DNA of 10,280 nt from DATARH01 sp036278835 (GCA_036278835.1 DASUKH010000071.1:1-10280), one strand, 5' to 3'. Shown: positions 1 to 5,658, counted from the first letter of the stretch. Numbers and translations are program-made. Notes: generated from the sequence alone by a model not told the origin.

Positions 1-1272
1 CCGGTGCGCGACATCACCCCGCTATTGGGGTCGCCGCAGCCGTTCCAGATCCTGAAGATGGACCGCTCGCGCGGCAACATCGTCGTGTCGCGCCGCGCGG
101 TTCTTGAAGAAAGCCGCGCCGAGCAGCGTTCCGAACTGGTCGCCAGCCTCAAGGAAGGCCAGATTCTCACAGGCGTCGTCAAGAATATCACCGATTACGG
201 CGCCTTTGTCGATTTGGGCGGGGTGGACGGGCTGCTGCACGTCACCGACATCGCCTGGCGGCGCATCAATCATCCCTCGGAAGCGCTCAATATCGGCCAG
301 ACCGTCAAGGTGCAGGTGATCCGCTTCAACCCGGAGACCCAGCGCATCTCACTCGGCATGAAGCAGCTCGAGGCCGACCCGTGGGAGGGTGTCGAGCTCA
401 AATACCCGGCCGGCGCCAAGTTCAAGGGCCGCGTCACCAACATCACGGATTACGGCGCCTTTGTCGAATTGGAGCCGGGGGTCGAGGGCCTCGTGCACGT
501 CTCCGAGATGAGTTGGACCAAGAAGAACGTGCATCCCGGCAAGATCGTCTCGACCTCGCAAGAGGTCGAGGTGATGGTGCTCGACGTCGATCCGCAGAAG
601 CGCCGCATCAGCCTTGGCCTGAAGCAGGTCATGGCGAACCCGTGGGAGAGCTTTGTCGAGGAGCACCCGGTTGGCAGCACGGTCGAGGGCGAGGTGCGCA
701 ACATCACCGAGTTCGGGCTGTTCGTCGGCCTGCCCGGCGACATCGACGGCATGGTCCACCTGTCGGACATCGACTGGAACCAGCCGGGCGAGGATGCGGT
801 CAAGGACTACCGCAAGGGCCAGCCGGTGCAGGTCAAGGTGCTCGATGTCGATGTCGACAAGGAGCGGATTTCCCTCGGCATCAAGCAGCTCGAGGCGGAC
901 CCGTTCGAGACCGGCATGGCGACCCTGAAAAAGGGCGAGGTGGTAACCGGCACGATTTCCGCGACCGTCGATGGCGGGGTCGAGGTGCTGCTGGGCGACG
1001 GCGTTCCCGGCTTTATCCGCAAGTCGGAACTGTCGCGCGACCGCAGCGAGCAGCGCCCCGACCGCTTCGCCGTCGGCGAGCGGATCGATGCCAAGATCAC
1101 CGCGATCGACCGCGCCACCCGCCGGGTTACCTTGTCGATCAAGGCGCGCGAGGTTGATGAGGAAAAGCGGGCGATGCAGGAATTCGGCTCGTCCGATTCA
1201 GGCGCCAGCCTCGGCGACATCCTCGGCGCCGCGATCCGCCGCCGCCAGGCCGAACCCGAAGAGAAGGACTGA
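1..1272 (+). CDS. rpsA: 30S ribosomal protein S1, 3' part (5' end outside window)
   Basis: S1 is the large RNA-binding protein of the 30S subunit that captures and unfolds mRNA for initiation. The reading frame is open from the first base, and the protein begins inside the second S1 domain (ITPLLGSPQPFQILKMDRSR, then NIVVSRRAVLEE). The GTG at position 4 is therefore an internal codon, not the start. Four S1/OB-fold repeats follow at about visible residues 51-121, 137-208, 223-295 and 310-381. They carry the typical GxVxNITxYGAFV and RISLGxKQ signatures and are joined by linkers such as LEADPWE and ANPWESF. The tail is short and charged (RRRQAEPEEKD). The visible 423 residues fit a full length of about 560-570 with roughly 140 missing upstream. 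The last domain is the most divergent, as usual in the family. Downstream I see palindromic repeats rather than ihfB, which often follows rpsA. Family identity is certain. Confidence 0.97.
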   Translation, partial: PVRDITPLLGSPQPFQILKMDRSRGNIVVSRRAVLEESRAEQRSELVASLKEGQILTGVVKNITDYGAFVDLGGVDGLLHVTDIAWRRINHPSEALNIGQTVKVQVIRFNPETQRISLGMKQLEADPWEGVELKYPAGAKFKGRVTNITDYGAFVELEPGVEGLVHVSEMSWTKKNVHPGKIVSTSQEVEVMVLDVDPQKRRISLGLKQVMANPWESFVEEHPVGSTVEGEVRNITEFGLFVGLPGDIDGMVHLSDIDWNQPGEDAVKDYRKGQPVQVKVLDVDVDKERISLGIKQLEADPFETGMATLKKGEVVTGTISATVDGGVEVLLGDGVPGFIRKSELSRDRSEQRPDRFAVGERIDAKITAIDRATRRVTLSIKAREVDEEKRAMQEFGSSDSGASLGDILGAAIRRRQAEPEEKD

Positions 1273-1294
1273 GGCTGGCAATCCGCGTTTCACA

Positions 1295-1322
1295 CCCTCT
1301 CCCTCGCCGGTGAGGGAGAGGG
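1295..1322. repeat. palindromic repeat with perfect 11-bp stem after rpsA
   Basis: CCCTCTCCCTC at 1295-1305 pairs with GAGGGAGAGGG at 1312-1322 around the loop GCCGGT. It lies 22 nt after the rpsA stop. There is no T-run, so it is a poor intrinsic terminator, but it could slow 3' exonucleases. Repeats of this sequence type are widespread in GC-rich proteobacterial genomes; that is general knowledge, not a search result. Confidence 0.8.
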
Positions 1323-1357
1323 CTCGCGCGGCCGATCCCTTTTGGAGCACTCTCGTT

Positions 1358-1380
1358 ATGCCCGGCCTTTTGCCGGGCAT
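1358..1380. repeat. palindromic repeat, 9-bp stem (ATGCCCGGC)
   Basis: ATGCCCGGC at 1358-1366 is perfectly complementary to GCCGGGCAT at 1372-1380 across the 5-nt loop CTTTT. It is the second palindrome in the rpsA 3' intergenic region and looks like a REP-type element. No T-run follows. Confidence 0.75.
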
Positions 1381-1419
1381 CAACGTGAGGCCGATCGAGC
1401 CGACGCCGCCTTTTTGTGG

Positions 1420-1442
1420 ATGGCCGGGACAAGCCCGGCCAT
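1420..1442. repeat. palindromic repeat, 9-bp stem (ATGGCCGGG)
   Basis: ATGGCCGGG at 1420-1428 pairs with CCCGGCCAT at 1434-1442 across ACAAG. The sequence differs from the two palindromes upstream, so three distinct repeat types sit within 150 bp. The form GGCCGGGACAAGCCCGGCC is a familiar alphaproteobacterial intergenic repeat (background knowledge). Confidence 0.75.
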
Positions 1443-1472
1443 GACGAAGAGATTCGCCGTTGATACCCCCTC

Positions 1473-1712
1473 TTACGGTTTCCGGGTGATGGCCGGGTCT
1501 TCGCCGGCGCCGTGGCTTTTGCCGACGGCCTCGGCCCGCTCCAGCTCGCGCTTGTCGCGCGCGAGCGCGTCTTCGGCCTCGCGGGCCTTCTTCTCGACCT
1601 TGCCGGAGCGGACGAAGCGTTGCTGCGCCTCGTTGTAGGCCCGCGCCGCCGTCTTGTTGCCCTCGCCCTCATTCCGCGACGGCCGGTCGTCCGGGGTTTT
1701 CTTGTCGCTCAT
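1473..1712 (-). CDS. small highly charged protein of unknown function, 79 aa
   Basis: I cannot assign a function. The protein is rich in Lys, Glu, Arg and Ala, with no hydrophobic segment and no Cys. It opens with a disordered-looking stretch (MSDKKTPDDRPSRNEGEGNK), then a predicted helix (about residues 20-65, TAARAYNEAQQRFVRSGKVE to AEAVGK), and ends EDPAITRKP. The start at 1712 is chosen because GGAGGG lies 6-7 nt upstream of ATGAGCGAC; longer in-frame starts have no such site. Small NKTA-x-x-Y/KVE-type proteins of this look occur as hypothetical proteins in Alphaproteobacteria, as far as I recall. It follows uspA on the same strand after 136 bp, so a stress link is possible but unproven. 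The last codons lie in repeat-like sequence. Confidence 0.7.
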   Translation of the reverse strand: MSDKKTPDDRPSRNEGEGNKTAARAYNEAQQRFVRSGKVEKKAREAEDALARDKRELERAEAVGKSHGAGEDPAITRKP

Positions 1713-1813
1713 CAAGCCCTCCATTTGTCGGGTCATATCCGGCAAACGGGGGCCGGCCGCGGCGCGTTTCCGCCTGTCGCCGAGGTTGCCGGCGGCTTCC
1801 GTGTCATGGACCG

Positions 1814-1838
1814 CCGGCATGCGATCCTGGATTGCCGG
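1814..1838 (-). repeat. weak inverted repeat behind uspA
   Basis: CCGGCA at 1814-1819 pairs with TGCCGG at 1833-1838, starting 11 nt downstream of the uspA stop on the minus strand. The stem is only 6 bp and no T-run follows. A role in ending the uspA transcript is conceivable but weakly supported. Confidence 0.3.
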
Positions 1839-1848
1839 GCGTCCTGGT

Positions 1849-2703
1849 TCAGCGCGCCATCAGCACCGGGATTTTCGATTCCATGATGATGTGCCTTGTG
1901 GCGCCCCCGAAGATCATCTGGCGGATGCGGCTTTGCGTATAGGCGCCCTTGAGCATCAGATCGGCGCCCGCCGCCATCGCCTCCTTGAGAAAGGATTCAC
2001 CCATCGCCTTCTGCCGGCCGAAGGCCGGGCGCAGGCTGACCTCGAGCCCGTGCAGTTCGAGGTTGCGCGCCAGTTCCTCGCCGGTCGGGCCGGGTTCCGG
2101 CATGTGCTGCGGCCCGACCGCGATCACCACGACGTGCCGCGCCAGCTTCAGGAACGGCATGCCGAGCGCCACCGTCATCGCCGTCTCGGTACTGCCGTTC
2201 CAGGCGACGGCGACGGTCTCGCCGAGCCGCGCCGCGCCGCTGCTCGGCACCATCAGCACCGGCCGGCCGCTTTCGAACAGCGCGTCCTCGAGCGTCGCCT
2301 CGGCGATCGAGGCGAGTTTCTCAGGCTGCGCCACGACGATCAGGTCAAAGACCCGCCCGCTCATCCCGACGATCGCGTTCTGCCGCCCGTCCTCCTCGCG
2401 CCACGAGGCGCTCGGGCCGCCCTCGCCCGGCACCGGCGCGCCAACCGGCACGCCGCGCGCGCTCATAAAGTCGCGAAACAGGCGGCGCGCCTCGTCGCGC
2501 CGCTCGTGGCCCTCGCGTTCGAGGGTGCGGTCGACCTCGGAGGAGATCGAGAACCCCATTTCGCCGCCGAACACCACCGCATACTCGGTCGTCAGGCTGT
2601 GCAGCCCGACGATATGGCTGTTGAACTGTCGGGCGACCGAAAACGCCGCTTCGAGGACCAGCCCGGCATTGCCGTCGCCGATCACGGCGAGCAGATTCTT
2701 CAT
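1849..2703 (-). CDS. universal stress protein, tandem Usp domains
   Basis: This is a cytoplasmic UspA-superfamily protein of 284 residues with two Usp folds. The first runs about 1-155 (MKNLLAVIGDGNAG... FDLIVVAQP... ESGRPVLMVPSS). The second runs about 162-284 (ETVAVAWNGSTETAMTVAL... GADLMLKGAYTQSRIRQMIFGG... SKIPVLMAR). The beta-strand endings GRPVLMVP and KIPVLMAR are the family's usual domain closers. The canonical ATP loop G-2x-G-9x-G-S/T is degenerate in domain 2 (G253-A-Y-T256 ... G266-G267), so nucleotide binding is uncertain. The start at 2703 is supported by the family-like N terminus; an AGGG lies 7 nt upstream. A TATAAT box sits on the same strand at 2761-2756. The gene diverges from cspA and precedes a small charged gene. 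Family assignment is firm; the stress that induces it is unknown. Confidence 0.93.
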   Translation of the reverse strand: MKNLLAVIGDGNAGLVLEAAFSVARQFNSHIVGLHSLTTEYAVVFGGEMGFSISSEVDRTLEREGHERRDEARRLFRDFMSARGVPVGAPVPGEGGPSASWREEDGRQNAIVGMSGRVFDLIVVAQPEKLASIAEATLEDALFESGRPVLMVPSSGAARLGETVAVAWNGSTETAMTVALGMPFLKLARHVVVIAVGPQHMPEPGPTGEELARNLELHGLEVSLRPAFGRQKAMGESFLKEAMAAGADLMLKGAYTQSRIRQMIFGGATRHIIMESKIPVLMAR

Positions 2704-2755
2704 GCTCCAGCCCTGCTCCAGGGGCGCCGCCCGGCGCGGCGCGCCGTTTCGCCCT

Positions 2756-2761
2756 ATTATA
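2756..2761 (-). promoter_or_regulatory. candidate -10 box (TATAAT) for uspA
   Basis: Read on the minus strand this is an exact TATAAT, 52 nt upstream of the uspA ATG. A matching -35 is weak: TCGCAA at 2784-2779, 17 bp away, shares three of six bases with TTGACA. The same bases read as TATTAT (2755-2760) on the plus strand, facing cspA, but that direction has only GC-rich sequence at the -35 position. Confidence 0.4.
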
Positions 2762-2786
2762 CAATGTTGCCGCGATGGTTGCGATA

Positions 2787-3023
2787 GCCGCCTCCGGGCG
2801 GCGACCCGGCCCGCGAGGCTCCTGCGAAAACTCCGGGCCGGCCCCGATGCTCGCGGCTCTTGCGCAACCCGCCGTGCCGGCTTACCTAGACGCCCGTCGA
2901 CCCCGCTTGGGTTCGGCTCACTGCCGCTCGCTCAAAGCGGAGGGGTGTGTGTCTCCCGATCCAACCGACGTGCGATCCGCCGCTCTGCGGGCGGCGGCCT
3001 TCTACTGAACGGAGTTCCTGCTA
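2787..3023 (+). promoter_or_regulatory. putative structured 5' leader of cspA
   Basis: Three perfect or near-perfect hairpins (2787-2802, 2806-2841, 2977-2997) lie on the cspA-sense strand. The last ends 26 nt before the ATG, and the Shine-Dalgarno GGAG is at 3011-3014. Cold-shock genes in E. coli have long structured leaders whose fold changes with temperature. Whether this region is transcribed and folds that way is inference. It does not match the E. coli cspA thermosensor by eye. Confidence 0.35.
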
Positions 3024-3230
3024 ATGGCGACCGGTACGGTCAAATGGTTCAATGCCCAGAAGGGCTACGGGTTTATCCAGCCGACGAGCGGAGGCCCCGA
3101 CGTTTTTGTCCACATCTCGGCGGTTGAGCGGGCCGGCATGGATGGCCTCAACGAAGGCCAAAAGATCAGCTACGAGCTCGAGCAAGGCCAGCGCGGCCGG
3201 GTGTCGGCCGTGGACCTGCGTCCGGCCTGA
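3024..3230 (+). CDS. cspA: cold shock protein, CspA family
   Basis: This is a single cold-shock domain of 68 residues, the usual family size. It binds single-stranded RNA/DNA and acts as an RNA chaperone in the cytoplasm. The N terminus GTVKWFNAQKGYGFI, RNP1 (KGYGFIQ, residues 13-19) and RNP2 (DVFVHIS, 26-32) are all present with their aromatic nucleic-acid contacts. The ATG at 3024 has GGAG 9 nt upstream and matches family starts. An intrinsic terminator follows 13 nt after the stop, then infA and a DEAD-box helicase. Alphaproteobacteria usually carry several csp paralogs, and not all are cold-induced, so the symbol names the family rather than a proven orthologue. Confidence 0.96.
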   Translation: MATGTVKWFNAQKGYGFIQPTSGGPDVFVHISAVERAGMDGLNEGQKISYELEQGQRGRVSAVDLRPA

Positions 3231-3243
3231 GCCGGTCGCCAAG

Positions 3244-3275
3244 AGGGACGCCCCAATGGATGGGCGTCCCTTTTT
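3244..3275 (+). terminator. strong intrinsic terminator between cspA and infA
   Basis: AGGGACGCCC at 3244-3253 forms a perfect 10-bp stem with GGGCGTCCCT at 3262-3271 around the 8-nt loop CAATGGAT, with T at 3271-3275. This is the clearest rho-independent terminator in the window. It ends only 7 nt before the infA ribosome site, so it may act as an attenuator for infA as well as an end for cspA mRNA. Confidence 0.9.
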
Positions 3276-3282
3276 CCTGTCT

Positions 3283-3287
3283 GGGAG
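3283..3287 (+). promoter_or_regulatory. Shine-Dalgarno site fixing a TTG start for infA
   Basis: GGGAG lies 6 nt upstream of TTG at 3294. Reading back in this frame there is no ATG or GTG between here and the cspA terminator, so the site decides the start. Confidence 0.8.
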
Positions 3288-3293
3288 TACTCA

Positions 3294-3560
3294 TTGGCAA
3301 AAGAAGACCTGATCGAATTCGAAGGCATCGTAATGGAGCTGCTGCCCGATGCACGGTTTCGGGTACGCCTCGATAACGGGCATGAAACGCTTGCCTACTC
3401 TTCCGGCAAGATGAAGAAAAACCGCATCCGCATTTTGGCCGGCGACCGGGTGACCGTCGAAATGACCCCGTACGACCTGACCAAGGGCCGCATCAACTTC
3501 CGCCACAAGGATACCAACGCGCCGCCAATTGCCCCGCGGCCGCAATTCCGCCGCCGCTGA
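3294..3560 (+). CDS. infA: translation initiation factor IF-1 (TTG start)
   Basis: IF-1 is a small OB-fold protein that binds the 30S A site during initiation. The sequence reads (M)AKEDLIEFEGIVMELLPDAR, followed by FRVRLDNGHE and GKMKKNRIRILAGDRV, then MTPYDLTKGRINFR. All of this is diagnostic of IF-1. The protein is 88 residues against about 72 for the classical form; the extra tail (DTNAPPIAPRPQFRRR) is proline- and arginine-rich. Tailed IF-1 next to csp and DEAD-box genes resembles a second infA copy seen in Alphaproteobacteria, as I recall; a canonical copy elsewhere in this genome cannot be checked here. The start is TTG with GGGAG 6 nt upstream; the next Met (residue 14) would cut off the first strand of the OB fold. 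The gene follows the cspA terminator with no room for a promoter in between. Confidence 0.95.
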   Translation: MAKEDLIEFEGIVMELLPDARFRVRLDNGHETLAYSSGKMKKNRIRILAGDRVTVEMTPYDLTKGRINFRHKDTNAPPIAPRPQFRRR

Positions 3561-3622
3561 TCGGGCGCGGTCCTATAAACACCTGCCCTGTCGCTGCGAC
3601 ATAACTGAACGAGCGAAAATTA

Positions 3623-3651
3623 TTGACTTCCTGCGCTTCGTCGCCAATTAG
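3623..3651 (+). promoter_or_regulatory. candidate sigma70-type promoter for the helicase gene
   Basis: TTGACT at 3623-3628 (five of six matches to TTGACA) is followed after 17 bp by AATTAG at 3646-3651, a weak -10. AT-rich sequence (GAAAATTATT) precedes the -35. A short inverted repeat, GGCGG/CCGCC at 3654-3668, would lie at the start of the transcript. The predicted leader is about 40 nt. It would let rhlE be expressed apart from cspA-infA. Confidence 0.4.
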
Positions 3652-3700
3652 AAGGCGGGCAGTCCGCCCTCAGCAGCTTGCGTAAGGCCAAAACTTCTCA

Positions 3701-5149
3701 ATGAAATTTAACGAACTAGGACTCTCGCCCGAACTTCTGCGGGCGGTTATAGACGCCGGCTATACCAATCCCACCCCGATCCAAGAGCAAGCCATCCCCA
3801 TCGTCGCCGAAGGGCGCGATGTGCTGGGGTGCGCCCAGACCGGCACCGGCAAGACCGCCAGCTTTGCCCTGCCGATGATCGACAGGCTCGCCGCCGGGCG
3901 GGCTCGGGCGCGCATGCCGCGCTCGTTGATCATCGAGCCGACCCGCGAGTTGGCGACCCAGGTCGAGGCCTCGTTCGAGGTCTACGGCCGTTATCACCGG
4001 CTTTCCACCGCGCTGTTGATCGGCGGTGAAAGCTTCGCCGATCAGGAAAAAAAGCTCGATCGCGGCGTCGACGTGCTGATCGCCACCCCCGGCCGTCTGC
4101 TCGACCTGTTCGAACGCGGCAAGATCTTGCTGTCGGACGTGCGCATCCTCGTCATCGACGAGGCCGACCGAATGCTCGACATGGGCTTCATCCCGGACGT
4201 CGAACGCATCGTCGGCCTGTTGCCGAAAGCCCGGCAGACCCTGTTCTTCTCGGCGACGATGCCGCCCGAGATCCGCGGCCTCGCCGATGCCTTTCTGAAG
4301 ACCCCCGTCGAGATCGCGGTGGCGCCGCCGGCCTCGCCGGCCGCCACCGTCGTTCAGTCGCTGGCGATCGTCGCGCCGGAAGACAAGCGCGAGGCGCTGC
4401 GCCGCCTGATCGCCAGCGAGGATGTCAAAAACGCCCTCATTTTCTGCAACCGCAAGCGCGACGTCGATATCTTGCAGCGCTCGCTGTCGCGGCACGGGCT
4501 CGATGCCGCGGCGCTGCACGGCGATATGTCACAGCCGAAGCGCACCGAGACGCTGGAGCGCTTCAAGAACGGCGAGGTCCGGCTCTTGGTGGCGAGCGAC
4601 GTGGCGGCGCGCGGTCTCGACATTCAGGGATTGTCGCACGTCTTCAATTTCGACGTGCCGTACCATGCCGAGGATTACGTGCACCGCATCGGCCGCACCG
4701 GCCGCGCCGGGCGCGAAGGCCGGTCGTTCACTTTGGCGGCGCCCGAGGACGGCAAGAATGTTGCCGCGATCCAGAAGCTGATCGGCAAGGATATCCCGCT
4801 GGCGAATGTCCACGGTATCGCCGACGCGGAGCTTGAGTTCGACGAGGGCGCGAGACACCGCGGAGGCCGGCGCAATGCCGCCGCGCCGCGGGTCAACGGC
4901 AAACCCGCCGGGGGCAAGCGCATCGGGGGCGAGCGCCCCGAGCGCCGGGCTGCGCGCCCCGAACCCGCCCGCGAAACCGAGCGGCCGCGGCACGAGCCGT
5001 CTTCCCGCCGCGAGCCGCCGCGCCGCAACGGGCACGACCGCCCGCAAGCGGCGCGCGGCCAGGACGGGCACGAGGCGCCGGTCGTCGGGTTTGGCGACGA
5101 TCTGCCGGCCTTTCTGCGGCGCGCGCCGCGGATCGCCGCCGAGGCCTGA
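3701..5149 (+). CDS. rhlE: ATP-dependent RNA helicase, DEAD-box (RhlE-like)
   Basis: This enzyme unwinds short RNA duplexes using ATP, typically in ribosome assembly and mRNA decay or cold adaptation. All core motifs are intact: F3 and the Q motif GYTNPTPIQEQ (20-30), motif I AQTGTGKT (45-52), PTRELA (80-85), TPGR (129-132), DEAD (153-156), SAT (184-186), ARGLD (303-307) and HRIGRTGR (328-335). After the helicase core (about 1-375) comes an Arg/Pro/Gly/Glu-rich, probably disordered tail (about 385-460). The protein then ends in a short hydrophobic motif VVGFGDDLPAFLRR (461-474). It is 482 residues, normal for RhlE with a basic tail. The ATG at 3701 has only a weak AAGG 13 nt upstream, but the N terminus fits the family. 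It could equally be labelled CsdA/SrmB-type; RhlE is the best fit by motif context and tail. Confidence 0.93.
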   Translation: MKFNELGLSPELLRAVIDAGYTNPTPIQEQAIPIVAEGRDVLGCAQTGTGKTASFALPMIDRLAAGRARARMPRSLIIEPTRELATQVEASFEVYGRYHRLSTALLIGGESFADQEKKLDRGVDVLIATPGRLLDLFERGKILLSDVRILVIDEADRMLDMGFIPDVERIVGLLPKARQTLFFSATMPPEIRGLADAFLKTPVEIAVAPPASPAATVVQSLAIVAPEDKREALRRLIASEDVKNALIFCNRKRDVDILQRSLSRHGLDAAALHGDMSQPKRTETLERFKNGEVRLLVASDVAARGLDIQGLSHVFNFDVPYHAEDYVHRIGRTGRAGREGRSFTLAAPEDGKNVAAIQKLIGKDIPLANVHGIADAELEFDEGARHRGGRRNAAAPRVNGKPAGGKRIGGERPERRAARPEPARETERPRHEPSSRREPPRRNGHDRPQAARGQDGHEAPVVGFGDDLPAFLRRAPRIAAEA

Positions 5150-5181
5150 ACCGCCGGGTTTTCATTCGGCCGGAGGGTGCC

Positions 5182-5442
5182 ATGAAAACCATTTTCGTCA
5201 TGGTCAAGTGCGAGCTCGGCAAGGCCTACGCGGTCGCCGACGAGGCGGTCGCCGGTATCGAGCAGGTCTCCGAGGTCTATTCGACCTCCGGCCAATACGA
5301 TCTCCTGATGAAATGCTATCTGCCGGATACCGCCGATATCGGCCATTTCGTGACCGAGCGGCTGCAGACCCTGCCCGGCGTCAAGGACACCTTCACAATC
5401 ATCGCATTCAAGGCGTTCTCCCGGGACGCCACGACGGTATAG
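5182..5442 (+). CDS. stand-alone Lrp/AsnC effector-binding (RAM) domain protein
   Basis: This is an 86-residue protein equivalent to the C-terminal ligand-binding and oligomerisation domain of Lrp/AsnC regulators, with no helix-turn-helix. The order is strand MKTIFVMVKCEL, helix AYAVADEAVAGIEQV, strand SEVYSTSGQYDLLMKCYL with the conserved G-x-Y-D, helix TADIGHFVTERLQTLPGV, and strand DTFTIIAFKAF. That is the beta-alpha-beta-beta-alpha-beta RAM fold. Such proteins form dimers and octamers that bind amino acids and may modulate Lrp partners. The start at 5182 has GGAGG 5 nt upstream. It begins 32 nt after the helicase stop on the same strand, so it is probably cotranscribed, though the functional link is unclear. 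No terminator with a T-run follows; the next hairpin is at 5485. Confidence 0.9.
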   Translation: MKTIFVMVKCELGKAYAVADEAVAGIEQVSEVYSTSGQYDLLMKCYLPDTADIGHFVTERLQTLPGVKDTFTIIAFKAFSRDATTV

Positions 5443-5484
5443 CGGGCAGGTCCGGCAGCTCCGCAACTGTGCTCCGAAAGCCCA

Positions 5485-5514
5485 CTGTCCCGGCGAAAGC
5501 GAACGCCGGGACAG
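5485..5514. repeat. palindromic repeat, 11-bp stem (CTGTCCCGGCG)
   Basis: CTGTCCCGGCG at 5485-5495 pairs perfectly with CGCCGGGACAG at 5504-5514 across AAAGCGAA. It lies 43 nt after the RAM-domain gene. No T-run follows. It shares the core CCCGGCGAAAGC with the repeat at 5659. Confidence 0.75.
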
Positions 5515-5532
5515 GTACTTAAGGTTTCGCCC

Positions 5533-5561
5533 ATCGTCGCCGGCGCGCGCTCGGCGACGAT
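5533..5561. repeat. palindromic repeat, 10-bp stem (ATCGTCGCCG)
   Basis: ATCGTCGCCG at 5533-5542 and CGGCGACGAT at 5552-5561 are perfectly complementary. They enclose a 9-nt loop of alternating G and C plus T. It has a different sequence from its neighbours. Confidence 0.7.
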
Positions 5562-5658
5562 AGAATCGCCACAATCCTGCGCTATTCGACCAGTGACCGT
5601 CGTCCGGGCGAAGGCCGATGGGTGGGTGCTTAAGCCGAGAGCTCTCCTTTCCGCATTC

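Larger units (their letters stand above)
2704..3023. other. 320-bp divergent uspA/cspA region
   Basis: No credible gene lies here; the short open frames have no family resemblance or good ribosome site. The uspA side is very GC-rich. An AT-rich island at about 2755-2765 holds overlapping -10-like boxes for both directions. Towards cspA there are clear hairpins: GCCGCC/GGCGGC around TCCG at 2787-2802; CCGGCCCG/CGGGCCGG at 2806-2841, extended by GAG/CTC after a one-base bulge; and CCGCCGC/GCGGCGG at 2977-2997. If cspA is transcribed from the island, its leader would be about 250 nt. Confidence 0.6.

Noticed and set aside
193..467. Exact 20-nt direct repeat (193-212 and 448-467) inside rpsA
   Set aside because: It is explained by the repeated S1-domain motif DYGAFV with the same preferred codons.
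1654..2787. 377-codon open frame on the plus strand
   Set aside because: It is antisense to the universal stress protein, has biased composition and no recognisable domain or ribosome site.
2880..2960. tRNA-like string with GGGTTCGG
   Set aside because: No acceptor stem, anticodon arm or consistent cloverleaf could be drawn around it.
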